From positions 2,548,461 to 2,612,460 of the forward strand of contig NZ_CH672395.1 in NCBI RefSeq assembly GCF_000152985.1: 64,000 bases of DNA. The letters run 5' to 3'. A program made the position numbers and the translations under genes. This document shows positions 1-8,401 of this stretch, in pieces. The stretch comes from Leeuwenhoekiella blandensis MED217 (GTDB lineage Bacteria > Bacteroidota > Bacteroidia > Flavobacteriales > Flavobacteriaceae). The notes under the pieces are model-generated. The model searched no databases. It saw only the letters and a list, made by a program, of their open reading frames with translations, and was not told the DNA's origin. Positions within the stretch are counted from its first letter, which is position 1. Each line of letters begins with the position of its first letter.

Positions 1-1272
1 ATATTTGCCGTCAAAAACCGTGATGGTATGCGCATCTTTAAGCACTAAAACACACGTGTACTTTTTACTGAATGCTTCGGCTTTTTTCAATTTATCAAAA
101 TCATCTTCCCAGGCACCAATCAGTCGTTCTAACTCTTTTGGATGTGGCGTTAATACAGAATATTTCGGTAAGTAATCTAAAAACTGCTTATTCTTTGAAA
201 GTATATTGAGTGCATCTGCATCAAGCACAAGGGGTACTTCATTATCTTCCAAAAATTCCCCTAAAGCATTTTGAGTTTTTTGCGAAGTCCCTATTCCAGG
301 CCCTATCCCAATTACGGTAGGTTTCAAATCAAATTCAATCTCCTCGAGTACATTCCCCATAAAATCATCAACCATCACCATAACTTCTGGCAAACTTGAT
401 TGTAAAATAGGCACACCTTGCTGAGTGGTATAGGCTGTAACCAAGCCGGCTCCTGCGCTCAAAGCACCTTTACAACTTAAGATTGCAGCCCCCATTTTAC
501 CATAACTTCCCGCAATCATCAAGGCGTGACCATAAGTTCCTTTATGACTGAATTTAGTTCTGGGTTTATACATTTGTTGTGCTTCAGCCTTATCGATAAG
601 CTGTGCCTGTGTCTCAACCGAATTCAAAAAATCACGATCTAGTCCGATATCTAGGACTGTCCAATTATTGATATACTTTCCACTTTCCGGAAGAAAGAAC
701 GCCAGTTTCGGGGTTTGAAAAGTAAGCACGATCGTAGGCGTCACTATCGCCGAATCTTTAATAGTCAGATCTATACCCATCCCAGAGGGCACATCGATAG
801 AAACAGTATATGCACCACTTTTATTAATGGCTACAAAAAGAGTTTGTACCCAGTCTGGCGCAGGCCTGTTGATCCCGATCCCAAAAATGCAATCGACAAT
901 CAAATCCTCCCGGCTTAATTCTGGGAGATCTTCTTCAGATTTTAAAACCTGAGGCCATTTGCGCGTCACTTTTTTAAGTTCGTCTAAGGCCAGAAGAAAA
1001 TCTTTGCTTCGGTTATCGCTATAATTCACCACATACACATCAACAGGATATTGATGCTCAACAAAATATCTTGCGATCACCAGACCATCTCCACCGTTAT
1101 TCCCTATTCCACAGAAGATTTTAACCGGTACAGGCTGCCCTTGTAACCGCTGGTGCATATATTGAAATGCATAACCTCCTGCACGTTCCATTAAATTGTA
1201 AGAAGGAATATTTTCTGCGTTCTCGGTCGCTTTATCGGCTTGATAAACTTGGTCTTTACTTAATATTTTCAT
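1..1272 (-). CDS. nnrE/nnrD: Bifunctional NAD(P)H-hydrate epimerase / ADP-dependent dehydratase, 3' end outside window
   Basis: The reverse strand reads open from an ATG at 1272 to the window edge (about 424 codons). The N-terminal half is a YjeF_N Rossmann epimerase domain, with the nucleotide-binding sequence GIGNNGGDGLV near residues 55-65. The C-terminal half is a ribokinase-like carbohydrate-kinase domain, with KGTYGHALMIAGSYGKMG and later IGIGPGIGTS. Such fusions repair damaged NADHX and NADPHX: the epimerase interconverts R and S forms and the dehydratase restores NAD(P)H. The 3' end, including the usual GxGD catalytic region, lies beyond position 1. The gene is divergent from the threonine operon. 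The assignment is secure from motifs and domain order. Confidence 0.93.
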   Translation of the reverse strand, partial: MKILSKDQVYQADKATENAENIPSYNLMERAGGYAFQYMHQRLQGQPVPVKIFCGIGNNGGDGLVIARYFVEHQYPVDVYVVNYSDNRSKDFLLALDELKKVTRKWPQVLKSEEDLPELSREDLIVDCIFGIGINRPAPDWVQTLFVAINKSGAYTVSIDVPSGMGIDLTIKDSAIVTPTIVLTFQTPKLAFFLPESGKYINNWTVLDIGLDRDFLNSVETQAQLIDKAEAQQMYKPRTKFSHKGTYGHALMIAGSYGKMGAAILSCKGALSAGAGLVTAYTTQQGVPILQSSLPEVMVMVDDFMGNVLEEIEFDLKPTVIGIGPGIGTSQKTQNALGEFLEDNEVPLVLDADALNILSKNKQFLDYLPKYSVLTPHPKELERLIGAWEDDFDKLKKAEAFSKKYTCVLVLKDAHTITVFDGKY

Positions 1273-1390
1273 TGGGAATTAATTCAGGTTTAGAATATCC
1301 GTAAGGAAAAGCCTTTGATTTCTATTTAATTAGTGATTTCTCTGTTAAAAAAGTATTCCTTGAAAAATCCTCAAAAATCAAAGTTTCAGC

Positions 1391-1420
1391 TTGTGCTTAT
1401 GCGTAAAAATAATACTTTTG
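1391..1420 (+). promoter_or_regulatory. Bacteroidota-type promoter of the threonine operon
   Basis: A TTG at 1391-1393 is followed after 19 bases by TACTTTTG at 1413-1420. This matches the flavobacterial primary-sigma consensus TTG-N17-23-TAnnTTTG exactly. Transcription would start near 1427, about 14 bases before the leader ORF. It is the best promoter match in the first half of the window. Confidence 0.8.
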
Positions 1421-1440
1421 ACTGCAACAGTTAATAACAC

Positions 1441-1542
1441 ATGAAAGCAATTAACAACATTCTTATCCCTACAATCGCTACCATAGGTATTGCGATCGCT
1501 TTCATTATTATTACCCCTTTGGGGTATTCTATTAACATATAA
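1441..1542 (+). CDS. thrL: Ile/Thr-rich leader peptide of the thr operon (33 aa)
   Basis: This short ORF starts at an ATG just downstream of the consensus promoter and ends 71 bases before thrA. The 33-residue product has 12 isoleucines and 3 threonines, including the run FIIITP near its end. That composition is expected of a ribosome-stalling leader peptide sensing charged tRNA-Ile and tRNA-Thr. A hairpin overlaps its last third and a second follows the stop codon. It has no detectable resemblance to a folded protein. The role is inferred from composition and position; enteric ThrL peptides are the functional analogue, not a clear sequence homologue. A small chance remains that it is a genuine membrane micropeptide. 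Confidence 0.72.
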   Translation: MKAINNILIPTIATIGIAIAFIIITPLGYSINI

Positions 1543-1587
1543 CTTCCGGTACTTCTCGTGTTTACACGAAAATCAACTTATTTTTAT
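1512..1587 (+). promoter_or_regulatory. Candidate transcription attenuator upstream of thrA
   Basis: Three mutually exclusive pairings can be drawn. TACCCC 1512-1517 pairs with GGGGTA 1521-1526 as a pause-type hairpin inside the leader ORF. GGGGTA can instead pair with TACTTC 1550-1555, with two G-U pairs, as an antiterminator. TTCTCGTG 1553-1560 pairs with CACGAAAA 1565-1572, with one mismatch, as a terminator-like hairpin followed by an interrupted T tract around 1578-1587. The terminator is weak by enterobacterial standards. The folding scheme is inferred and untested. Confidence 0.55.
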
Positions 1588-1613
1588 AAAAACTCATTTC
1601 AAACACTAAAGCC

Positions 1614-4052
1614 ATGCGTGTTTTAAAATTTGGCGGTACTTCAGTAGGAAGCGTCGCAAACATAAACCAAGTCATCAACATCGTTAAGAACGGTGCTCAA
1701 GATCAAAAGATAGCCGTTGTCGTTTCGGCATTAGGAGGCATCACAGATTTATTGATGCAAGCAGGAACAGATGCCAGCAATAAAGAAGATTACAATACTG
1801 CTTTTAAAGATATTGAAGCAAAACACATCGAGTTCACCCGAACATTAATTCCCGACAGCAAAGAAGCTTTAGACGAGATAAAAAATCTTTTAGGCAATCT
1901 TGAATCGCTTTTACAAGGCATTTACCTCATAAATGAACTTTCTCCTAAAACAGTAGATAAATTATTAGCCTACGGCGAAATTTTATCTTCTTCGATCATT
2001 GCTCGGGCAATGTATGCTCAAGGTCTGGATGCCGTGCGTAAGGACAGTCGAGATCTGATTACTACAAATGATAAACACACCAAAGCCGGAGTAAATTATA
2101 AAGTAACCAACAGTCAGGTGGAATATTATTTCACCAAAGCAAAACAAAAGATTACCGTATTGCCTGGTTTTATCGCAAGTACAGCGCAAGGCGAAACCAC
2201 TACTTTAGGTCGCGGCGGTTCTGACTTTACAGCAGCTATTGTTGCTGCTGCACTTGATGTAGATCAAGTTGAGATCTATACCGATGTGAGCGGTATGTAC
2301 ACGGCTAACCCAAAAATGGTGAAGCAGGCAAAACCTATTGACAGCATTTCGTATCACGAAGCAATGGAGCTTTCACATTTTGGAGCTAAAGTTCTATATC
2401 CGCCTACGATCGTTCCGGTAATGAGTAAAAACATCCCGATACGCATTAAAAACACCTTGCAACCTGAAGACCCGGGAACACTTATTCATAATCAAGAAGG
2501 TCTTAGCGATAATCCTATCAAAGGCTTGAGCAACATCAATAATGTGGCGCTACTTACTCTTGAAGGCGGCGGTATGGTTGGAATTCCGGGCATCAGTAAG
2601 CGTTTGTTTGAAACCTTAAGCAACCAGGGAATCAACATCATTTTGATCACGCAGGCTTCTAGCGAACACAGCATTTGCTTAGGTGTGATGGAAGAAGATG
2701 CAGGAAAAGCTAAAAATGCCATTGACGAAGAGTTTGAATATGAAATTTCACTGAACAAAATCGATCCGTTAACGATCGAGATCGGTTTGAGCATCATTGC
2801 GCTTGTAGGCGATCAAATGAAAAGCCATCAGGGAATAAGCGGTAAAATGTTCAGTACGCTTGGTAAAAACAACGTAAACATTCGCGCTATTGCTCAAGGA
2901 GCGAGTGAGAAGAATATTTCTGCAGTGATCGCTCAAAAAGACGTTAAAAAGGCCTTAAACAGTCTTCACGAGCGTTTCTTTGAAGCACAACGCAAGCAAT
3001 TGAACTTATTCATTACAGGAGTTGGAAATGTAGGTGAAAAACTACTGAACCAAATTCAGCAACAGCAAGAGTATCTTAAGAAACAGCTCAACATCAATAT
3101 GCGTGTGCTGGGATTGAGTAATTCTCGCAAAATGCTTGTTGATGAAAACGGGATCGATTTACAAAACTGGAGTACACTCTTAGATGCAGGAGAACCTGCG
3201 ACATTGGATGGTTTTCTAGATCACGTAGTAGAGCTCAATCAACGTAACAGCATCTTTGTAGATATTACCGCTAATGCTGATGTTGCCGATATGTACGGTA
3301 AATATTTAAAACAAAGTGTTGCCGTTGTGGCTTGTAACAAGATCGCTGCAGCTTCTGATTTCAAAAATTATAGCGAACTGAAGCGCTTAAGTAAAGCTTA
3401 TAATGCACCCTTATTGTTTGAAACCAATGTAGGAGCAGGACTGCCTATAATTGACACCTTAAACAACCTTATTGCTTCAGGCGATCGTGTAAATCGCATT
3501 CAGGCGGTTTTATCCGGAAGTTTGAATTTTGTATTCAATAATTTCAAATCCGGAGATAGTTTCCACGATGTGGTACAAGCAGCAAAAGCTGAAGGTTTTA
3601 CTGAGCCTGATCCAAGAATTGATTTGAGCGGTGTAGATGTTGCCCGTAAGATTTTAATCCTGGCACGTGAAAGCGGACTCAAAATCAACTTAGAAGATAT
3701 TGAGAACGAACCTTTCTTAACGGAAAACAACTTGAATAGTTCTGACGTTCCGCACTTCTTTGAAACACTTAAAGAAGATGCCGAACATTTTGAAAAGCTC
3801 GTCGCTCAAGCCGAAGCTAAAAACTGTCGTTTGAAGTATGTAGCTCAACTCGATAACGGCAAGGCAAGCGTAGGACTTCAAGAAATTCCTGAAGGTCATC
3901 CGTTCTACAATCTTGAAGGTTCAGATAACATCGTGCTGTTCTTCACAGACCGCTACCCTACGCAACCTATGCAGATCAAAGGTGCAGGCGCAGGTGGTGA
4001 TGTTACCGCTTCAGGATTGTTTGCAGACATCATAAGAACAGCCACTTTTTAA
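1614..4052 (+). CDS. thrA: Bifunctional aspartate kinase / homoserine dehydrogenase I
   Basis: This 812-residue fusion catalyses the first and third steps of the aspartate pathway to threonine. The aspartokinase domain opens with KFGGTSVG at residues 5-12 and carries GRGGSDFTAA near 200. Two ACT-type regulatory repeats follow around residues 310-455. The homoserine dehydrogenase Rossmann motif FITGVGNVGE begins near 464, and the catalytic region includes NVGAGLPIIDTLNNL near 605 and GSLNFVFNNF near 635. Length is normal for ThrA (about 810-820). It is the first structural gene after the leader peptide and is followed by thrB after 9 bases, so ThrA, ThrB and ThrC complete threonine synthesis from homoserine. 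Regulation by attenuation is inferred from the upstream leader. Confidence 0.97.
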   Translation: MRVLKFGGTSVGSVANINQVINIVKNGAQDQKIAVVVSALGGITDLLMQAGTDASNKEDYNTAFKDIEAKHIEFTRTLIPDSKEALDEIKNLLGNLESLLQGIYLINELSPKTVDKLLAYGEILSSSIIARAMYAQGLDAVRKDSRDLITTNDKHTKAGVNYKVTNSQVEYYFTKAKQKITVLPGFIASTAQGETTTLGRGGSDFTAAIVAAALDVDQVEIYTDVSGMYTANPKMVKQAKPIDSISYHEAMELSHFGAKVLYPPTIVPVMSKNIPIRIKNTLQPEDPGTLIHNQEGLSDNPIKGLSNINNVALLTLEGGGMVGIPGISKRLFETLSNQGINIILITQASSEHSICLGVMEEDAGKAKNAIDEEFEYEISLNKIDPLTIEIGLSIIALVGDQMKSHQGISGKMFSTLGKNNVNIRAIAQGASEKNISAVIAQKDVKKALNSLHERFFEAQRKQLNLFITGVGNVGEKLLNQIQQQQEYLKKQLNINMRVLGLSNSRKMLVDENGIDLQNWSTLLDAGEPATLDGFLDHVVELNQRNSIFVDITANADVADMYGKYLKQSVAVVACNKIAAASDFKNYSELKRLSKAYNAPLLFETNVGAGLPIIDTLNNLIASGDRVNRIQAVLSGSLNFVFNNFKSGDSFHDVVQAAKAEGFTEPDPRIDLSGVDVARKILILARESGLKINLEDIENEPFLTENNLNSSDVPHFFETLKEDAEHFEKLVAQAEAKNCRLKYVAQLDNGKASVGLQEIPEGHPFYNLEGSDNIVLFFTDRYPTQPMQIKGAGAGGDVTASGLFADIIRTATF

Positions 4053-4061
4053 GCCGAAAAA

Positions 4062-4991
4062 ATGAAAGAAATACGTGTCTTTTCACCGGCAACCGTTGCT
4101 AACGTAAACTGCGGTTTTGATGTTTTAGGTTTTGCTCTTGATGGTTTGGGTGATGAAATGGTAATTCGTAAAGTTCCTGAAAAAGGAATCAAAATCACCG
4201 AGATCACCGGCGCCGATTTACCGTACGAAGCGAAAGAAAATGTGGTGGGCGTTGCCGGCTTGGCTATGGTTGAAGCTTTAGATCTTGATTATGGTTTTGA
4301 AGTAGAAATTCATAAAAAAATAAGACTGGGCAGCGGTGTGGGCAGTAGCGCGGCAAGTGCTTCAGGAATTGTTTTTGGAATCAATCAATTTCTAGAGGAG
4401 CCGTTATCAAATCTTGAACTTACCGAATTTGGTATGAAAGGGGAAGCGGTTGCCAGCGGCAATGAACATGCTGATAATGTTGCGCCTTGCCTTTATGGTG
4501 GGTTTACATTAATTACCGGTTACGAACCTTTAAAGATTGTTTCCGTACCGGTTCCTGAAGAATTGTATGTGACCATTATTCATCCGCATATAACTATTAA
4601 AACCAAAGAAGCTCGGGAGATTTTACCTAAAGAAGTTTCGCTTAAAAATGCGATCAAACAGACGGGAAATCTGGCAGGATTAATCGCCGGACTATACACC
4701 AAAGATTACGATTTGATCGCTACGAGTACGCAAGATGTTTTGGTAGAACCTTATCGTAAAAACTTGATCCCTGATTTTGATTATTACAGAGACACGGCTC
4801 TTAAAAATGGAGGTTTATCTTTTGGAATTAGCGGCTCTGGACCTTCGATGTTTACGCTAAGTAAAGGTCTGCAAAATGCTGGTGCAGTTGAATTTGCATT
4901 GAAAAAAGCGTTAAAAGAAAAGAATATGCTTAGCGACAGCTATGTTTCTCCGGTCTCAAAACACGGAAACAGAATTTTAGAAAAAAATTAA
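4062..4991 (+). CDS. thrB: Homoserine kinase
   Basis: ThrB phosphorylates homoserine to O-phosphohomoserine, the substrate of ThrC. The protein is a 309-residue GHMP-superfamily kinase. The ATP-binding loop LGSGVGSSAASASG is at residues 89-102, and the C-terminal glycine-rich motif GISGSGPSMF is near 265. The N-terminus VFSPATVANVNCGFDVLGFALDG is the typical GHMP opening (residues 6-28). It begins 9 bases after thrA, so cotranscription and probably translational coupling are likely. Length and motif order are typical. Confidence 0.97.
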   Translation: MKEIRVFSPATVANVNCGFDVLGFALDGLGDEMVIRKVPEKGIKITEITGADLPYEAKENVVGVAGLAMVEALDLDYGFEVEIHKKIRLGSGVGSSAASASGIVFGINQFLEEPLSNLELTEFGMKGEAVASGNEHADNVAPCLYGGFTLITGYEPLKIVSVPVPEELYVTIIHPHITIKTKEAREILPKEVSLKNAIKQTGNLAGLIAGLYTKDYDLIATSTQDVLVEPYRKNLIPDFDYYRDTALKNGGLSFGISGSGPSMFTLSKGLQNAGAVEFALKKALKEKNMLSDSYVSPVSKHGNRILEKN

Positions 4992-5075
4992 ACAGTTTAA
5001 TTCGTGCGATTCGGAAAGTTTCCTAGTTGATTTAAAAGAATGTCGTACGAATACACATTCAATATTTATAAGAAA

Positions 5076-6374
5076 ATGAACTTTTATAGTTTAAATGGTA
5101 AAGCGCCAGAGGTAGGTTTAGAAGAAGCTGTTGTACGCGGAATTGCACCCGACAAAGGATTGTATTTTCCCGAGTCGATCACACCGCTTCCACAGTCGTT
5201 TTTTGACAACATAGAAAACCTGTCAAATAACGAAATCGCATTCACTGCAATCCGTCAATTTGTTGATGGGGTCATTCCTGATACCGCCTTAAAAGATATT
5301 ATCGCAGATGTGCTTTCTTTCGATTTCCCTGTTGTAGAAGTTGAAGAAAATATAGGAACGCTAGAACTTTTTCACGGCCCTACAATGGCGTTTAAAGATG
5401 TAGGTGCTCGATTTATGGCACGCTGCCTGGGTTATTTTTCGGCACAAAAAGAAACACAAGAGCCGGTAACGGTTTTGGTAGCTACCAGTGGCGATACCGG
5501 CGGTGCTGTTGCTCGTGGCTTTTTAAATGTGGAAGGTGTTGATGTTGTGATTCTGTACCCAACCGGCAAAGTGAGTGATATTCAAGAAAAACAATTAACT
5601 ACTTTGGGCGCCAATATTACCGCACTGGAAGTTGATGGTGTTTTTGATGATTGCCAAGCCATGGTGAAAACAGCATTTCTTGATGAAGAAATTACTTCGC
5701 AACGCAAATTAACTTCTGCCAACTCTATAAATATTGCGCGCTGGCTGCCGCAACTATTCTATTTCCTGTTTGCGTATAAACAAGCCAAATCAAAAGGTAA
5801 AGAATTGGTTTTTTCTGTTCCTAGCGGAAACTTTGGTAATATTTGCGCGGGAATGGTTGCACATAAATTAGGAATGCCCGTAAAGCATTTTGTAGCTTCA
5901 GTAAACAGTAATGACATCGTTCCTGAATATTTAAAAACAGGAGAATACAAACCAAAACCTTCTGTTGCTACGATTAGTAATGCGATGGATGTTGGTGATC
6001 CTTCAAACTTTATTAGAATTCAGAAGTTATTCAACAACGATCTGGAAGCCCTTTCGCAGAAATTGTCCTCTTATTCATATTCTGACGAGGAAACCAAAGC
6101 AGCGATGCAAAAAATTTATGCAGAGACCGGTTATATCGCAGATCCGCACGGTGCCGTTGGTTATTTAGGTTTGAAACATTACCTGAAAGATCATCCTGAT
6201 GCCTACGGTATTTTCTTAGAAACTGCACATCCGGTCAAGTTTTTACCGGTTGTAAATCCGGTGATTGATGCAGAAATTGAAATTCCTGAGCAGATCAAAG
6301 CAGTAATGGACAAAGAAAAACACGCGATCCCTATTAAAAATTACGACGAATTTAAGTCGTTTTTGTTAAGCTAG
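5076..6374 (+). CDS. thrC: Threonine synthase
   Basis: ThrC converts O-phosphohomoserine to threonine using pyridoxal phosphate. The PLP-binding lysine lies in FHGPTMAFKDVGARF (Lys107 with the start chosen here), and ATSGDTGGAVARG forms the phosphate-binding region. An in-frame ATG at 5040 would add 12 residues. I prefer 5076 because the product then begins MNFYSLNGKAPEV, which matches the usual start of the family. It is the last gene of the thr operon. The 84-base gap after thrB shows no clear terminator. Length (432 aa) is typical. Confidence 0.96.
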   Translation: MNFYSLNGKAPEVGLEEAVVRGIAPDKGLYFPESITPLPQSFFDNIENLSNNEIAFTAIRQFVDGVIPDTALKDIIADVLSFDFPVVEVEENIGTLELFHGPTMAFKDVGARFMARCLGYFSAQKETQEPVTVLVATSGDTGGAVARGFLNVEGVDVVILYPTGKVSDIQEKQLTTLGANITALEVDGVFDDCQAMVKTAFLDEEITSQRKLTSANSINIARWLPQLFYFLFAYKQAKSKGKELVFSVPSGNFGNICAGMVAHKLGMPVKHFVASVNSNDIVPEYLKTGEYKPKPSVATISNAMDVGDPSNFIRIQKLFNNDLEALSQKLSSYSYSDEETKAAMQKIYAETGYIADPHGAVGYLGLKHYLKDHPDAYGIFLETAHPVKFLPVVNPVIDAEIEIPEQIKAVMDKEKHAIPIKNYDEFKSFLLS

Positions 6375-6392
6375 GTGCTGCGCTTTTCAGTG

Positions 6393-6409
6393 TAGTTTTG
6401 ATACATTTG
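6393..6409 (+). promoter_or_regulatory. Possible gcvT promoter (two overlapping -7 motifs)
   Basis: TAGTTTTG (6393-6400) and TACATTTG (6402-6409) both match the Bacteroidota -7 consensus TAnnTTTG just upstream of gcvT. Neither has a TTG at the preferred 17-23 base spacing, so only the -7 element is supported. Confidence 0.4.
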
Positions 6410-6427
6410 TGCTCTTAAAATTTACAG

Positions 6428-7510
6428 ATGAAATCTACTGCACTTACCAAAATACATGAAAGCTTAGGAGCTAAAATGGTTCCGTTTGCGGGATACAATA
6501 TGCCGGTTTCTTACGAAGGCGTAAATGCCGAACACGAAACCGTACGTAACGGCGTTGGCGTTTTTGACGTTTCGCATATGGGAGAATTTCTTGCCATTGG
6601 CGAGCAGGCCCTTGAGCTGCTTCAAAAAGTATGTAGTAACGATATATCAAAACTTAAAGTTGGCGGTGCGCAGTACAATTGCTTACCAAATAACGAAGGC
6701 GGGATTGTAGATGATCTTATTGTTTATCGCATTCGCGAAAATGAATATTTGCTCGTGGTAAACGCTTCAAATATTGAAAAAGATTGGGAATGGATTAGTA
6801 GTCATAACGAATTTGGCGTTGAGCTGAAGAACATTTCTGATGATTTTTCGCTCTTAGCAATTCAGGGCCCAAAAGCAATTGAAGCCATGCAGTCGCTTAC
6901 CAAGACCGATCTTTCTGCGATCAAATTCTATAATTTTGAGGTAGCTCCATTTGCAGGTATCGATCACGTGATCATCAGCGCAACTGGATATACCGGCAGT
7001 GGTGGCTTTGAGATTTATTGCCACAACGATCACGCAGAGCAACTATGGGCTAAGGTTTTTGAAGCCGGAAAAGATTTTGGAATTAAGCCAATTGGTCTTG
7101 CTGCTCGTGATACTTTGCGTCTGGAAATGGGCTATTGCCTTTATGGAAACGACATTGACGATACCACTTCGCCCATTGAAGCTGGTTTGGGATGGATCAC
7201 AAAATTCACTAAAGATTTTGTCAATGCTGAAGCCTTAAAAGCTCAAAAAGAAAACGGTCCCGAGCGTAAATTAGTAGGATTTGAACTTACAACGCGTGGT
7301 ATTCCTCGTAAGGACTATGAGATCGTAGATGCAGATGATAATGTAATTGGCGTGGTAACTTCGGGAACAATGTCTCCTTCCCTATCCAAAGGAATTGGTC
7401 TAGGCTATGTCAAAACTGATTTGGCTAAACCAGATACCGAAATTTTTATCAAAGTACGCAATAAAAGCATCCCGGCTAAAGTTGTAAAACTACCTTTTTA
7501 TAAAGCATAA
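6428..7510 (+). CDS. gcvT: Aminomethyltransferase (glycine cleavage T protein)
   Basis: The T protein transfers the aminomethyl carbon from lipoylated H protein to tetrahydrofolate in glycine cleavage. The 360-residue sequence has the family opening [25 protein letters not shown] start at residues 2-22. FDVSHMGEF is near residue 47, [20 protein letters not shown] near 80, and the folate-binding C-terminal barrel includes [21 protein letters not shown]. No other gcv gene is present, as is common when T, H and P genes are dispersed. Length is normal and no residue looks degenerate. It lies 53 bases after thrC, with its own candidate -7 elements. Confidence 0.96.
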   Translation: MKSTALTKIHESLGAKMVPFAGYNMPVSYEGVNAEHETVRNGVGVFDVSHMGEFLAIGEQALELLQKVCSNDISKLKVGGAQYNCLPNNEGGIVDDLIVYRIRENEYLLVVNASNIEKDWEWISSHNEFGVELKNISDDFSLLAIQGPKAIEAMQSLTKTDLSAIKFYNFEVAPFAGIDHVIISATGYTGSGGFEIYCHNDHAEQLWAKVFEAGKDFGIKPIGLAARDTLRLEMGYCLYGNDIDDTTSPIEAGLGWITKFTKDFVNAEALKAQKENGPERKLVGFELTTRGIPRKDYEIVDADDNVIGVVTSGTMSPSLSKGIGLGYVKTDLAKPDTEIFIKVRNKSIPAKVVKLPFYKA

Positions 7511-7588
7511 AACACTAATTAGGTCGCTGTGGCACATGCAGAGACCATAATTAAAACGTGAACGCTCATTCAAAATACACACAAAATA

Positions 7589-8395
7589 TTGATTTTGGGA
7601 GCCAGCGGCTTCCTGGGCGGTGCCTTGTATAAAGAATTACACAGGTACTATGACACCTATGGCACCTATCATACAGGCCGAATTTACTCAGACAATCAAC
7701 ATTTTATTCATTTTGATGTTTCTCGAGACAGCATTTACGAAATATTGAATCAAGTGCGGCCAACTGTCGTTATTTCGGCTTTGCGTGGTGATTTTGAAGG
7801 ACAAGTAGAAGCGCACGAAGATCTTTGCGATTATGCGCAGCGTACCGGTATCTATGTGATCTACCTCTCTTCGGCTAATGTTTTTGATGCTTTTGTAAAC
7901 TATCCCAGCTACGAGTATGATAAAACTTTATCAGAAAGCAAATATGGAAAGCTTAAAATACGCTGCGAGAATTTTTTTCTCAATTACCTGCCAGAAGAGC
8001 AATATGCGATCATCAGGTTACCGATGGTTTTTGGGATGAACTCACCTCGCGTGCGCGCCATAAAAAATGCTATTTTACTGCAAGAGCAAGTTGAAGTTTT
8101 TCCGCATTTGATTATGAATACGACTACTGATCGTAAACTGGCGCAGCAAATTCATTTTATCATCAACCGAAACCGTTTTGGGATTTTTCACTTGGGAAGT
8201 AATGACTTGATTCATCATCAAGAATTCATCAACGAAATCATTACTAAACTGGACATCAAGATCAAACCGAATTTCAAATTGGTTTATACCTCAAATTTTG
8301 ATCGATATCTAGCCGTTTTACCTAAAGACAATAAATTACCCCAGCATTTAAGCATAACCAACGAAGAAGTAGTCGCAGAATCTCAAGCCTATTAA
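7589..8395 (+). CDS. NAD(P)-dependent reductase/epimerase-like protein (RmlD-like SDR)
   Basis: This is an extended short-chain dehydrogenase-like protein of 268 residues. The N-terminal Rossmann motif LGASGFLGGALYKEL is followed by VVISALRGDF, VIYLSSANVFD and an Ile-Arg-Leu-Pro-Met-Val-Phe-Gly segment (IIRLPMVFG) typical of dTDP-4-dehydrorhamnose reductases and related proteins. The YxxxK region is YEYDKTLSESKYGKLK. No nucleotide-sugar genes are adjacent, so the substrate is unknown. The start is odd: the only standard start in frame after the stop at 7559 is TTG at 7589, which cuts into the first beta strand. Codons before it (ATT at 7568 onward) would restore a fuller strand. It may pair with the following DUF3810 gene, which is 6 bases away. 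Confidence 0.75.
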   Translation: MILGASGFLGGALYKELHRYYDTYGTYHTGRIYSDNQHFIHFDVSRDSIYEILNQVRPTVVISALRGDFEGQVEAHEDLCDYAQRTGIYVIYLSSANVFDAFVNYPSYEYDKTLSESKYGKLKIRCENFFLNYLPEEQYAIIRLPMVFGMNSPRVRAIKNAILLQEQVEVFPHLIMNTTTDRKLAQQIHFIINRNRFGIFHLGSNDLIHHQEFINEIITKLDIKIKPNFKLVYTSNFDRYLAVLPKDNKLPQHLSITNEEVVAESQAY

Positions 8396-8401
8396 ATACT
8401 G

